Below the pieces are notes generated by a model. The model was given only the letters and a program-made list of their open reading frames with translations, was not told the DNA's origin and made no database searches. Shown piece after piece: positions 8,504 to 16,884 of a DNA stretch of 64,000 nt. The stretch lies in contig NZ_BONZ01000013.1 in assembly GCF_016862975.1 (NCBI RefSeq), positions 310,001 to 374,000 of the forward strand. Direction: 5' to 3'. The stretch comes from Rugosimonospora africana (GTDB lineage Bacteria; Actinomycetota; Actinomycetes; Mycobacteriales; Micromonosporaceae). The number at the start of each line of letters is the position of its first letter. Position 1 is the first letter of the stretch. The position numbers were made by a program, and so were the translations under genes.

Positions 8504-9490
8504 GTGGTCGATGATTCAGACCGGTCCGAATCGGGCGAGCAGGGAGCCGGCGAGCGACCGGAGGGCTCCTCCTGGCCGCCGACGTCGGGGACACCCGATC
8601 CGGACGGGCCGGCGGGGGCGGACCAGCCCACCCCCGAACAGCCGAGCGGGGTGTGGGGCGAGTCGGCCGGGCCATGGGAGCGGCCCGCCGGACCGTGGGA
8701 GGAGTCGTCGGCGCCGTGGCAGGCCGGCGGCCCGAGCGGTTCGGCCGGCGAGCCACCCGGCGGGTCGACCGGCGACGTGTTCGGCGGTGAGGCGCAAGAT
8801 CCCTGGTTCGGCGAGGACGAGACCCAGATCCACCCGGCGGCCGCCGAGGAGACGAGTGCCCTGCCGCCGCTGGATCCGAACGCGACGTCGATCCTGCCGC
8901 CGGGCGGCGGCGACAACGATCCGACGCGGCGGTGGGCGGCGCGGGCCGGGGTGCCGCCGGCCGGCGGCCAGCCGCCCCAGCAGCCGGAGTGGGTCGAGGT
9001 CGAGGAGACCCGCGGCGGGGCCTGGTGGATGCCCATCCTGGTCAGCATCATCGTCCTGATCCTGCTGGCCCTGCTGGGGCTCGGCCTCTGGCTGGGCTTC
9101 CGCGGCGACCGCGGAGGTCCGGCCCCGGTGACGAGCCCGACCGGCAGCCCGAGCGCCTTCTCGCCGAGTCCGGTCCCGTCGCCCAGCCCGTCGCTCAGTC
9201 CATCCGTCAGCCCGTCGCCGTCCCTGGTGAACCTCCCGTCGCTGCGTGGCGTGGCGGCCGACGAGGCGCAGCAGCTGCTGACCGGGCTGGGCCTCGTCGT
9301 CCAGCAGCAGCAGACGCCGGACAATACGCTGCCTCCGGGTACGGTGCTGGGAACGCAGCCGGCCGCCGGCACTCAGGTACCGGTCGGGAGCACCGTGACC
9401 CTGATGGTCGCCTCGGCCCCGTCGCCCTCGCCGCCACCACCACCGTCGCCCAGCCCCTCGCTGCCGTTGCCGAGCCCGTCGGTGTCCTGA
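8504..9490 (+). CDS. Single-pass membrane protein with one PASTA domain
   Basis: A 328-residue protein. Residues 1-172 are an acidic, Gly/Pro-rich cytoplasmic region with many Ser/Thr. One membrane helix follows (about 174-198, MPILVSIIVLILLALLGLGL), then a Ser/Pro linker of TSPTGSPS type. A single PASTA repeat covers about 243-305 (LRGVAADEAQQLLTGLGL ... PAAGTQVPVGSTVTLMV), and a Pro/Ser tail ends the protein. PASTA domains bind muropeptides or other wall ligands outside the membrane. Without a kinase domain this is a kinase-like receptor lacking its enzyme; its long cytoplasmic tail could be a substrate of the PASTA kinases encoded 13 kb downstream (inference). The start is GTG at 8504. Confidence 0.85.
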   Translation: MVDDSDRSESGEQGAGERPEGSSWPPTSGTPDPDGPAGADQPTPEQPSGVWGESAGPWERPAGPWEESSAPWQAGGPSGSAGEPPGGSTGDVFGGEAQDPWFGEDETQIHPAAAEETSALPPLDPNATSILPPGGGDNDPTRRWAARAGVPPAGGQPPQQPEWVEVEETRGGAWWMPILVSIIVLILLALLGLGLWLGFRGDRGGPAPVTSPTGSPSAFSPSPVPSPSPSLSPSVSPSPSLVNLPSLRGVAADEAQQLLTGLGLVVQQQQTPDNTLPPGTVLGTQPAAGTQVPVGSTVTLMVASAPSPSPPPPPSPSPSLPLPSPSVS

Positions 9491-9517
9491 CCACCGGAAG
9501 GCGGCACGGCCGGCGGG

Positions 9518-10306
9518 TCACCACTGCCGGCGGAGCCGGGTGACGACGATCAGGCCGGTACCGGCGACGAGCAGGCTGAACAGGCCGGAGGCGATGAGCA
9601 CCGCGGGCAGGTAGGCCGGCGGCCCGACGATCATCGGTTCGGAGGCGGCCTGCCATGCCGGCGCCAGTGATGCGGGCAGCGACCAGGCACCGGACGGCTG
9701 CGGGGACTGCGACGGCTGCTGCCGGCCGGGCGGCTGGTTCGCCGCCGCTCCGGCCGGACCCGGGTACGGCGGGGTCGGACCGGGCGGGTGGTCCGGCACG
9801 GGGTACCGCGGCTCCCCGACCCAGGACTGCCCGACCCACGGCTGCCCGACCCAGGACGGACCGATCCCTGGCTGTCCGGCCCCTGGCTGTCCAGCCCCTG
9901 GCCAGGGTGTCGCCGGTGCAGCCGGGAACGTCGGTGGTGGCGGGGCGAGCGGCGGGAACGCGGCTGATGGCGGTGCGACCGGCGGGAACGCGGCCGGTGG
10001 CGCCGCGCCAGGTGGAGGGGACTCCGACGGCGGCGCCTGCCTCACCCGCTCGGCGGGTCTGAGCAGGTCGGCAGGTCTGAGCAGGTCAGCGGGGCTGAGC
10101 GGCTCGCCCGGCCCGAGCGGGTCAGCCGGTCTGAGAAGTTCGGCAGGTCGTGCGGTTACGAGGGTGGTCGCCGCCGCCGCGACGGCCGGAGGCGGAACCA
10201 ACCGCGTGCCGGCGCCGCTGGCGCTCGCCGTGCCGGCCAGGGCACCGGCGCTGAGCAGGGCACCGGCGATGGCGGGTAGCAGGCGGGCAGGATCGGCGTT
10301 GAGCAT
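9518..10306 (-). CDS. Proline-rich secreted or wall-spanning protein with C-terminal membrane anchor
   Basis: About 262 residues. An N-terminal signal sequence (ARLLPAIAGALLSAGALAGT, then ASA) is followed by a long Pro/Ala-rich region containing short internal repeats (LRPADLL, PSAAFPPLAPP, GAGQPG and three WVGQ/WVGE units). A C-terminal hydrophobic helix near residues 235-255 precedes the positive tail RLRRQW. This is the layout of a surface protein spanning the wall and held by its last helix. The tail lacks an LPxTG or LAxTG motif, so it is not an obvious sortase substrate. The start is ATG at 10306, 8 bases after GGGAGA; a GTG two codons upstream is an alternative. Function unknown. Confidence 0.65.
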   Translation of the reverse strand: MLNADPARLLPAIAGALLSAGALAGTASASGAGTRLVPPPAVAAAATTLVTARPAELLRPADPLGPGEPLSPADLLRPADLLRPAERVRQAPPSESPPPGAAPPAAFPPVAPPSAAFPPLAPPPPTFPAAPATPWPGAGQPGAGQPGIGPSWVGQPWVGQSWVGEPRYPVPDHPPGPTPPYPGPAGAAANQPPGRQQPSQSPQPSGAWSLPASLAPAWQAASEPMIVGPPAYLPAVLIASGLFSLLVAGTGLIVVTRLRRQW

Positions 10307-10405
10307 GGACACCGTCTCCCGAGGATGTCGGGGTACGGGTCACGCCAGGGTGAAACCAGCAGGTGTCTTCGATCCTATGGCGGTGTGGCGGATCGTGAGG
10401 CGCGT

Positions 10406-10681
10406 TTACGTTACGGAGGAGCGGACCTGGCGCTGGCTGCCGATCCGGTACCGGGGAGGCATCGGTCCGACCGTTGCCCGCTGCAGGCCGTCGAGCTGCA
10501 CGAAGATGGTGCGCCGTTCCACGGCGTCGCCTGAGCTGTCCAGCTCGTATCCGTCGAGCCAGCACCAGCCGTCATAGGTGGCCCAGTCATGAACCCTGAT
10601 TACCCGGAAGAGTAGCGGGGAGGTGAACTGGACACTTGCCGCGCGAGTCACGCGCAGCACGTCGCCAGAACGGGGCAACAT
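10406..10681 (-). CDS. Conserved hypothetical small protein of actinomycetes
   Basis: A 91-residue soluble protein starting MLPRSGDVLRVTRAAS, with a strand-rich middle (FTSPLLFRVIRVHDW, YDGWCWLDGYEL) and a basic C-terminus. I recognise the pattern from Micromonosporaceae-type hypothetical proteins often encoded beside XRE-DUF5753/DUF397 genes; no function is known. The start is ATG at 10681, set by CAGGAG 5-6 bases upstream. The longer upstream frame lacks a ribosome site. It diverges from the XRE regulator gene, and the shared 372-base gap has a perfect 6+1+6 inverted repeat, so co-regulation is plausible. Confidence 0.72.
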   Translation of the reverse strand: MLPRSGDVLRVTRAASVQFTSPLLFRVIRVHDWATYDGWCWLDGYELDSSGDAVERRTIFVQLDGLQRATVGPMPPRYRIGSQRQVRSSVT

Positions 10682-10842
10682 ATAGACTCCTGTCCGGTAC
10701 CAAGAGCGCCGGTGGATAATGGCCACCGAATGGTCGCGTGGATCCCCCGCATGGTGGCGTGGTTCCGGAACGACCACGGGATCTTTCCGGCTAGCCCGGT
10801 CAACCGCGCCATATCGACAGCCTGCACCTCAACTAGTGATCA

Positions 10843-10855
10843 ATGCAAGTTGCAT
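10843..10855. promoter_or_regulatory. Inverted repeat ATGCAAGTTGCAT, candidate XRE operator
   Basis: ATGCAA and TTGCAT are exact complements around a central G. The site lies in the divergent gap 10682-11053, about 200 bases before the XRE gene and 160 before the small hypothetical gene. No other gene is visible in this gap. Operator function is inferred from symmetry and position. Confidence 0.45.
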
Positions 10856-11053
10856 GGCGTGCCTTTCGCTTCTACCGTGGTGGCAGTAACGCGGTTCGAT
10901 CTTTAGTGGGCCGGCCCTGGCGAACCCTGGGTCCTGGCCCCGACCGTCGTCCGCCTACCACCCACCCTTTCCTCGCCGGTTCCGGCGGGCCTACGAGGGG
11001 CTCCTGTGTCGCCGTTGCCGTCTCAAGTCCGCCCTCGCGGCGGGAGGTGAACC

Positions 11054-11899
11054 GTGAGTGTCCGCCGCAGCCCGACCGTCGGCCGCCGCCGCCTCGGTCT
11101 TGAGCTACGCCGGTTACGGGAAGCATCCGGGCTGACCATCGAGATGGTCGCCGACCGGCTGGAGTGCTCGTCGTCGAAGATTTCCCGCATCGAGACCGGC
11201 CACACCGGGGTGACCCCCAGAGACGTCCGGGACATGCTGGCCGTCTACGGCCTGCGCGGGCCCGCCGCCGACGAGCTGGTCCAGGTCGCCCGGGACGCCC
11301 GGCAGAAGGGCTGGTGGCACCTGTACGGGACGGTGCTGACCGGCGCGTACGTGGGGTTGGAGGCGGCCGCCTCGTCGATCCGGTCGTACGAGGTGCAGGT
11401 GATCCCGGGTCTTCTTCAGACCGAAACCTACGCTCGGAACATGCTCCAGGCCGGCGGCCCCGGCAGGAGTGAGACCGAGGTCGATCGGCGGGTGCACGTC
11501 CGGATGGCCCGCCAGTCGTTGTTGGTACAGGATGATCCGCTGGATCTCTGGGTCGTGTTGGACGAGACGATCTTTTACCGCCTGGTAGGGGGTTCCGCAG
11601 TGATGCGCGAACAACTCAATCACCTGGTGCGGTCGTCTGCTCGCCCGAACGTGACCATCCAGGTGCTGCCCTTCTCGGCCGGCGCGCATGTGGCAATGGA
11701 AGGATCATTCACCATCCTCGGATACGACGAACCGGCCGACCCCGACGTCGTTTTTGCGGAGAATGCAGCTGGAGGCTTGTTCCTGGAAAAGGACGAGGAG
11801 CTTCAGCGCTACCACTACATATTCGATCATTTGCGGGCGACCGCGATGCCTCCGGAGGAGTCAGTCGCGTTCATCGCCGCGCGGGTAAAGGAGCTGTGA
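11054..11899 (+). CDS. XRE-family regulator with DUF5753 sensor domain
   Basis: A 281-residue protein. An N-terminal helix-turn-helix occupies about residues 10-70 (LRRLREASGLTIEMVADRLE, CSSSKISRIETGHTGVTPRD). The DUF5753 domain follows, typical stretches being QVIPGLLQTETYARNM, VLDETIFYRLVGG and VLPFSAGAHVAMEGSFTIL. This family is very numerous in filamentous actinomycetes and is usually paired with a DUF397 partner; some pairs affect development and antibiotic production. The start is GTG at 11054, with GGGAGGTG upstream. The stop overlaps the next start by one base (TGATG), so the two are translated together. Confidence 0.95.
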   Translation: MSVRRSPTVGRRRLGLELRRLREASGLTIEMVADRLECSSSKISRIETGHTGVTPRDVRDMLAVYGLRGPAADELVQVARDARQKGWWHLYGTVLTGAYVGLEAAASSIRSYEVQVIPGLLQTETYARNMLQAGGPGRSETEVDRRVHVRMARQSLLVQDDPLDLWVVLDETIFYRLVGGSAVMREQLNHLVRSSARPNVTIQVLPFSAGAHVAMEGSFTILGYDEPADPDVVFAENAAGGLFLEKDEELQRYHYIFDHLRATAMPPEESVAFIAARVKEL

Positions 11900-12123
11900 T
11901 GGAGATCGAGACCAAGGGGCTCCGGGTCGACCTGAGCCGTGCCGCCTGGCGCAAGAGCTCGGCCAGCGGCCCCAACTGCGATAACTGCGTCGAAGTCGCC
12001 TTCATCGACGACGCGATCGCGGTACGCGATTCGAAGAACCCCGACGGGCCAGCGCTGATCTTCACCCAGGCCGAGTGGGACGCCTTCGTCGGCGGCGCCA
12101 AGGACGGCGAATTCGACCTATGA
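11899..12123 (+). CDS. DUF397 domain-containing protein
   Basis: A 74-residue protein made of a single DUF397 domain. The hallmarks are LSRAAWRKSSASGPNCDNCVEVAF, given here as WRKSSAS and NCVEVAF, then the AVRDSKNPDGP loop and the final FTQAEWDAFV. Its partner is the XRE-DUF5753 protein encoded immediately upstream. In studied pairs the small protein modulates the DNA-binding partner, much like an antitoxin-style or anti-activator module. The start is ATG at 11899, overlapping the upstream TGA, with AAAGGAG 6 bases before it. Confidence 0.95.
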   Translation: MEIETKGLRVDLSRAAWRKSSASGPNCDNCVEVAFIDDAIAVRDSKNPDGPALIFTQAEWDAFVGGAKDGEFDL

Positions 12124-12263
12124 CACGGCCGAGGGGTGCCCGGACGGACGGGCGCCCCTCGTCGTTTCCGCAGGTCTTGGCGCGAAACCGTCGCCGCACG
12201 GAGGCAGCCTCGTTGAACCGGGCGGCACGGCGTTCGCCGGGTCACCTCGCCGCAGGAGGCGTC

Positions 12264-12734
12264 ATGGCGGTGCAGAAACGCAGACAGAGGCAGGCGATAG
12301 GTATGCAGAACGTGTCCGAGAACGTGAACAACGGCGCGTCGAGCGGTGAGGACCGCTTCGCCGGCCAGTTGGACTACCGCGGTGCCGCCCGCCGCGAACC
12401 CGGCGGGATCCCCACCGGTACCGCTCCGGTGAGCCTGGCCGAGGAGCGAGCCGGCTCGCTCGGTTCGGTGATGGACACCCCGCTGCCCACGCAGCCGACG
12501 ATGTCACTGGGCGAGCTGGACAAGCTCGCCGAACCGGTCTTCCCGCCGACCGGCTGGATGGACATGCCACCCGGCGCCCTGGCCGACCACCCGCTGCTGC
12601 GTGGGCTGCTGATGGAGTTGCCGCCGAAGGGTGTCATGCCCAGCGCGGCCTGGTTGGACCGCTGGTTCGAAGCGACCCGCGCGATCCTCGAACTGCTCTA
12701 CGTACAGAACGACGCGACCGTCGGGCGTCGCTGA
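12264..12734 (+). CDS. Conserved hypothetical protein
   Basis: A 156-residue protein without membrane segments. The N-terminal third is charged and probably disordered. The C-terminal half is ordered, with MSLGELDKLAEPVFPP, TGWMDMPPGALADHPLLRGLL and PKGVMPSAAWLDRWFEATRA, and looks like a conserved actinomycete domain of unknown role. The start is ATG at 12264, after AGGAGG four bases upstream; ATG at 12303 is an alternative. It precedes adenosine deaminase by 99 bases on the same strand. I cannot assign a function. Confidence 0.68.
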   Translation: MAVQKRRQRQAIGMQNVSENVNNGASSGEDRFAGQLDYRGAARREPGGIPTGTAPVSLAEERAGSLGSVMDTPLPTQPTMSLGELDKLAEPVFPPTGWMDMPPGALADHPLLRGLLMELPPKGVMPSAAWLDRWFEATRAILELLYVQNDATVGRR

Positions 12735-12833
12735 GCCGAGACCATCCAGGGGCGAGCGGCCCCAGGCGTCCCGGTGACGTGCGCCGCACCACGCGTACGC
12801 GACCGGCGCGACCATTTCTGGGAAGCTGAGCGG

Positions 12834-13814
12834 GTGAGCGAATCGCCCGCGGTACCCAAGATCGAACTGCACGTGCACCTTGAGGGCACGATCCGGCCAG
12901 CGACGCTGTTGGAGATCGCCCGGCGCAACGGCGAGTCGTTGCCCGCTGATTCCGTGGCCGGGCTGGAGAAGCTCTACGAGTTCACGAACTTCGCGCACTT
13001 CATCGACGTCTGGATCCTGACGACGAATTGCCTGCGCACCGCCGACGACTTCCGTCGGGTCGTCGTGGACTACGCCGCCGAGGCGGCCAGCTTCGGCGCG
13101 GTGTACCTGGAGGGCATCTTCTCGCCCGCCGAGCGGTTCGAGCGCGGGATCGGTTGGGACGAAATCTTCACTGGATACTGCGAGGGCGCCGTCGAGGCGT
13201 ACGAGCGCAGCGGCGTGGTCGTCCGGTTCACCCCCGACCTGCGGCGGGGACTGGATCCGGAGATCGCGGAGGAGTCGGCGCGGGTCGCCGTCCGGTACGC
13301 GGATCGTGGAGTGGTCGGCTTCGGACTGGGCGGCATGGAGGCCGGGATGCCGGCGGAGCCGTACCGTCGGGCGTTCGACATCGCCCGGGACGGCGGCCTG
13401 GCGCCCGTACCGCACGCCGGCGAGGCGGCCGGGCCGGACTCGATCCGAGAGATCCTCACGTTCAACCCGGCCAGGATCCGGCACGGCATCCGTGCGGTCG
13501 AGGACCAGGAGCTGCTCAAAGAGATCGTCGAGCGGGGCATCGTGCTCGACGTCTGCCCGACCTCGAACCTGCGCACCGGGGTGGTGCCCTCGATCGAGGA
13601 GCACCCGTTGCCGGCGCTGCACGAGGCCGGTGCGCTCTGCACCATCAACACCGACGACCCGGCGATGTTCGGCACCGATCTCGGCCGGGAGTACGAGATC
13701 GCGTCACGGTTGGGTCTCGATCCGGCCGAAGCGTACGCCGCCGGCCTGGCCGGTGCGCTGTGCGACGACACGACCCGGCAGCGCCTGGCCGGCCCGCCGG
13801 TGCTCGGGAGCTGA
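12834..13814 (+). CDS. add: Adenosine deaminase
   Basis: A 326-residue zinc-dependent hydrolase of the purine-salvage pathway, converting adenosine to inosine or a related 6-aminopurine. Metal and catalytic residues are visible: the HVHLEG motif (His13, His15), PHAGE with His194 and Glu197, a conserved His in RIRHGI, and the aspartate pair in NTDDP (Asp274, Asp275). The length is slightly below the usual 330-350. Some family members act on adenine or other aminodeoxy purines, so the exact substrate is not certain. The start is GTG at 12834. It is convergent with the glycosyltransferase gene across a hairpin. Confidence 0.92.
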   Translation: MSESPAVPKIELHVHLEGTIRPATLLEIARRNGESLPADSVAGLEKLYEFTNFAHFIDVWILTTNCLRTADDFRRVVVDYAAEAASFGAVYLEGIFSPAERFERGIGWDEIFTGYCEGAVEAYERSGVVVRFTPDLRRGLDPEIAEESARVAVRYADRGVVGFGLGGMEAGMPAEPYRRAFDIARDGGLAPVPHAGEAAGPDSIREILTFNPARIRHGIRAVEDQELLKEIVERGIVLDVCPTSNLRTGVVPSIEEHPLPALHEAGALCTINTDDPAMFGTDLGREYEIASRLGLDPAEAYAAGLAGALCDDTTRQRLAGPPVLGS

Positions 13815-13828
13815 TCGCCCCCGGTGCT

Positions 13829-13851
13829 CGGGAGCGAGCTGATCGCTCCCG
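13829..13851. terminator. Hairpin between convergent add and glycosyltransferase genes
   Basis: CGGGAGCGA at 13829-13837 pairs perfectly with TCGCTCCCG at 13843-13851 across a 5-base loop. Part of the sequence before it (GGTGCTCGGGAGC) also occurs at the end of the add coding region, so the hairpin looks like a local duplication. It can act in both directions. Confidence 0.65.
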
Positions 13852-13881
13852 GCAGGCCGGGGGCGGACCGGGAAGACCGAA

Positions 13882-14676
13882 TCAGACCGGGAAGGTGGCC
13901 AGCCGCTCGGTGGCGGGCGGTGGCGGGGTCGCCTTCCACAGGTGCAGCTTTTGCGCGGTGAGGCGGGCAAGGTAAGCCGGGTTGAGAATCAGATACCGCT
14001 TCCACAGGCGGCGTGGCTCCAGACCCAGGCGCCACAGCCACTCCAGGCCCCGCTTCTGCATCCACGGCGGCGGCTTGCGCAGCCCCCCGGCGTGGTAGTC
14101 GAACGCGGCACCGACCGCGAGCTGCGCCATGGGCAACAGGGGCCGCATCGCGTACGCGAAGATTTCCTGCCGCGGGCAGCCGAGCCCGACCAGGACGATC
14201 CGGGCCCCGGACGCGATGATCCGGGACGCGATCTCGGCGTCCTCGCCGGGTTGCGCGGTGCGGAACTTGGACGGCTCCCGGCCGGCGATCTTCAGAGCCG
14301 GGAACATCTCCTGCAGCTTCGGGATGAGCCGGTCGAGCGTCTCGTCCGTCGAGCCGTACAGGTAGACGGGCAGCCCTTCGGTGGCGGCCCGCTCCAGTAC
14401 CTTCAGGGTCAGCGTCGGGCCGTACACCCGGTCGGTGAGCCCGGCACCGTACAGAGAATTCAGTGCCCAGCGCACCGGCTGCCCGTCCGGCGTCACCATG
14501 TCGAAGCCGTTGAGCCGGGCGTTGTGGGCCTTGTCCTGCACGCCCGTCATCACGCCGTGCACAGCCAGCGCGGTCAGCGCGAACGATCGGCCCTCGCGCG
14601 CCGCGGCGAGAACCGCCTCGGCGGCCTCGTCGTAGGTCGTCGCGTCCACCAGGACGCCGAGGACGCTGTTTTTCAC
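13882..14676 (-). CDS. WecB/TagA/CpsF family glycosyltransferase (GT26)
   Basis: A 264-residue protein of the WecG/TagA/CpsF family, which transfers N-acetyl-mannosaminyl or related residues to lipid-linked sugars in wall polymer synthesis. Seen are [20 protein letters not shown], the [13 protein letters not shown] segment carrying the family's catalytic Asp, [15 protein letters not shown], and the C-terminal [20 protein letters not shown], a basic amphipathic appendage expected at the membrane. The start is GTG at 14676. It overlaps the epimerase stop by four bases (GTGA), so the two form a tight operon supplying and transferring a special sugar. Confidence 0.9.
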   Translation of the reverse strand: MKNSVLGVLVDATTYDEAAEAVLAAAREGRSFALTALAVHGVMTGVQDKAHNARLNGFDMVTPDGQPVRWALNSLYGAGLTDRVYGPTLTLKVLERAATEGLPVYLYGSTDETLDRLIPKLQEMFPALKIAGREPSKFRTAQPGEDAEIASRIIASGARIVLVGLGCPRQEIFAYAMRPLLPMAQLAVGAAFDYHAGGLRKPPPWMQKRGLEWLWRLGLEPRRLWKRYLILNPAYLARLTAQKLHLWKATPPPPATERLATFPV

Positions 14677-15746
14677 TGGGCCGGAACCCACTTGTCGACG
14701 TTGGCCTCGTAGATCTCGGTGAGAATCATCGGCACGTCGTAGACTTGCTTCCAGTCCGGGTAGTCGTGCTGGAAGGCGGCGTTGGACCCGATCCACCACT
14801 GGTGGTCGCCGATCCGGTTGGCGTCGTGGTACTCGGTGATCATTTCCTTGCCGGTGATGCGCTCGGAGATCGCGAACGCCTCCAGGTGGGAGGTGTTCGA
14901 GTGCCGGCCGCCGCCCAGGTTGTAGACCGCGGCGCTGCGCGGGTTGCGGAAGAACGCCTCGAAGGCGGAGATCACGTCGTGGCTGTGGATGGCGTCGCGC
15001 ACCATCTTGCCCTTGTACCCGAAGATCTTGTACGTCCGGCGCTCCATGTTGCACCGCATCACGTAGCCGAGGAATCCGTGCAGCTCGGTGGCGGAGTGGG
15101 CCGGGCCGGTCAGCGTGCCGCCCCGGAAGCAGGCGGTCTTCATGCCGAAGTAGCGACCGTATTCCTGGACCATGATGTCGGCGGCGACCTTGGACGCCCC
15201 GAACACCGAGTGCAGGCACGAGTCGATCGACATGTCTTCGCGGATGCCCTGCTCGTAGGTGTGCCCGGGCTCGATCTCCCAGCGGGTGTCCAGCTCGACG
15301 TACGGCAGCGAGTTGGGCCGGTCGCCGTACACCTTGTTGGTGGAGCAGTGGATCACCGGAGCGTCGATGCTGTATTCGCGGACGTTCTGCAGCACGTTGA
15401 GCGTGCCGCCCGCGTTGACGTCGAAGTCGGTGAACGGATCGCGTACCGCCCAGTCGTGGGACGGCTGCGCGGCCGTGTGGATCACGACGGCGATGTCCTT
15501 GCCGTACCGCTGGAAGATCTTGGCCAGCCCGTCCCGGTCGCGGATGTCCACGTCGTGGTGCGTGTACGAGTCGCCCAGCTCGCTGGTCAGCCGTAGCACG
15601 TTCCAGGCCGTGGACGCCTCGGCGCCGAAGAATTTGGCTCGCATGTCGTTGTCGATGCCGACCACGTCCAGGCCGAGGCCGGCAAAGTGCCGGACCGCCT
15701 CGGAGCCGATCAGACCGGCGGATCCCGTCACCAGCGCGACGCTCAC
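14673..15746 (-). CDS. NAD-dependent nucleotide-sugar epimerase (CDP-paratose 2-epimerase-like)
   Basis: A 357-residue extended short-chain dehydrogenase. The Rossmann motif is [12 protein letters not shown] at the N-terminus; [28 protein letters not shown] and [20 protein letters not shown] resemble the CDP-tyvelose/paratose 2-epimerase group. In the usual YxxxK position the sequence reads FGASK (in [13 protein letters not shown]), with Phe in place of the catalytic Tyr. I recall the same Phe in close relatives, so it may define a subgroup rather than a defect. The gene is the first of a two-gene operon with a TagA-type glycosyltransferase and lies downstream of the tRNA-Leu gene on the same strand. 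Confidence 0.85.
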   Translation of the reverse strand: MSVALVTGSAGLIGSEAVRHFAGLGLDVVGIDNDMRAKFFGAEASTAWNVLRLTSELGDSYTHHDVDIRDRDGLAKIFQRYGKDIAVVIHTAAQPSHDWAVRDPFTDFDVNAGGTLNVLQNVREYSIDAPVIHCSTNKVYGDRPNSLPYVELDTRWEIEPGHTYEQGIREDMSIDSCLHSVFGASKVAADIMVQEYGRYFGMKTACFRGGTLTGPAHSATELHGFLGYVMRCNMERRTYKIFGYKGKMVRDAIHSHDVISAFEAFFRNPRSAAVYNLGGGRHSNTSHLEAFAISERITGKEMITEYHDANRIGDHQWWIGSNAAFQHDYPDWKQVYDVPMILTEIYEANVDKWVPAQ

Positions 15747-15845
15747 TCCGAACTACCCCTTGCCTTCTCGACTACGGAACTTGTGGAGCATACGCTCCGT
15801 CCTTCCGGCCACAGTGAGTAATGGCCACCCGGGCCCGGACGGACA

Positions 15846-15872
15846 GACGGCCGGCTCGCTGAGCCGGCCGTC
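15846..15872 (-). terminator. Terminator after tRNA-Leu
   Basis: GACGGCCGGCTC (15846-15857) and its exact complement (15861-15872) form a 12-bp stem with a GCT loop, directly after the encoded CCA end of the tRNA on the minus strand. Confidence 0.8.
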
Positions 15873-15877
15873 ATTGG

Positions 15878-15960
15878 TGGGGAAGGAGGGAGTTGAACCC
15901 TCACGCCCTTTCGGGCACACGGACCTGAACCGTGCGCGTCTGCCATTCCGCCACTTCCCC
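15878..15960 (-). tRNA. tRNA-Leu (CAG anticodon)
   Basis: Read on the minus strand, the acceptor arm GGGGAAG pairs with CTTCCCC, and the anticodon stem CACGG/CCGTG encloses TTCAGGT, giving anticodon CAG. The variable arm is long (TGCCCGAAAGGGCGT), as class II leucine tRNAs require, and the T arm has GGTTCAACTCC. CCA is encoded, extending to 15875. The tRNA lies next to fhaA, as I recall it also does in M. tuberculosis. Confidence 0.95.
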
Positions 15961-16113
15961 GGTGCCTGACGCCCAAGAAGGGGCGAATTCGAACCCCCGT
16001 TTTGGGCCGCGCGGCAGCGCGGGGCAAACTGTAGCACGACTCAAACCGATCGGTGCGCGTGCGCGCGTGCGGCATCCGGATACCATCAGACCTCGGAACC
16101 CGAGGAGGAGCCG

Positions 16114-16881
16114 GTGAGTGTGCTGCAACGCTTCGAGAAGCGTCTAGAGGGCCTAGTAGAGGGGGCCTTTGCGAAGGTCTTCAAGGGTGTCGTCCACCCT
16201 GTGGAGATCCTTAACGCCATGCAGCGGGAGGCGGAGGCGCACAAGGCTATCCTGGCCGGCGGGCGCACTCTGGTACCGAACCGCTACGTGATTGATCTGT
16301 CACCGTATGATCACAGCCGGCTGGCGCCGTACGCCGCCGCGCTCGCCCAGGAACTCGCCCAGTCGCAAGCCGAGTTCATCGGCGAGCAGGGCTGGACGGT
16401 CTACGGCGACGTGATCGTCGAGATCGAGCGGGGCGACGGACTGGACACCGGCATGTTCCGGGTCACCGCCGAGGTCTACACCGGTGGCGACGTGCCGCCG
16501 ATGCAGTCCTACGAGCAGCCGCCGCCACCCCAGTACCCGCCCTATGACCACCAGCCCTACCAGCAGCAGGGCCGCCCGGTCAGCGGACCACCAGGGGGGC
16601 ACGCCGTCCGGCTGGTCGCCAACGACGGGCGGACCTACCCGCTGTCCATCGGCTCGACGGTCATCGGCCGGGGGGACCAGGCCAACCTGCGGCTGCCCGA
16701 CGTCGGCATCTCGCGCCGACACGCCCGCCTCGACTACGACGGCGCCCAGGTCGTACTGACCGATCTCGGTTCCACCAACGGCACCATGGTCAACGGCCAG
16801 CGGGTCTCGGCGGTCGCGCTCAATCCCGGCGACATGATCCAGCTCGGCACGACCACACTGACGTTCCGCGTGGACGGCTAG
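16114..16881 (+). CDS. fhaA: FhaA: DUF3662 and FHA domain protein
   Basis: A 255-residue protein. A DUF3662 domain fills residues 1-120 (VLQRFEKRLEGLVEGAFAKV, then VHPVEILNAMQREAEAH). A Pro/Gln/Tyr-rich linker with the motif QYPPYDHQPYQQQG follows, and a C-terminal FHA domain covers about 165-255 with the phosphothreonine-binding signature GRGDQANLRLP ... ISRRHA ... STNGTMVNG. It is shorter than mycobacterial FhaA (about 527), mainly in the linker. The protein reads PknA/PknB phosphorylation and, in mycobacteria, binds the pseudokinase domain of MviN to restrain lipid II flipping. The start is GTG at 16114 after GAGGAGGAG. It is the first gene of the fha-pstP-rodA-pbpA-pknAB operon. Confidence 0.95.
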   Translation: MSVLQRFEKRLEGLVEGAFAKVFKGVVHPVEILNAMQREAEAHKAILAGGRTLVPNRYVIDLSPYDHSRLAPYAAALAQELAQSQAEFIGEQGWTVYGDVIVEIERGDGLDTGMFRVTAEVYTGGDVPPMQSYEQPPPPQYPPYDHQPYQQQGRPVSGPPGGHAVRLVANDGRTYPLSIGSTVIGRGDQANLRLPDVGISRRHARLDYDGAQVVLTDLGSTNGTMVNGQRVSAVALNPGDMIQLGTTTLTFRVDG

Positions 16882-16884
16882 ACC

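Noticed and set aside
15985-16015. tRNA-like T-arm on the minus strand (GGGGGTTCGAATTCGCCCC)
   Set aside because: No acceptor or anticodon stem can be formed with the flanking sequence, so it is at most a remnant or chance match next to the real tRNA-Leu.
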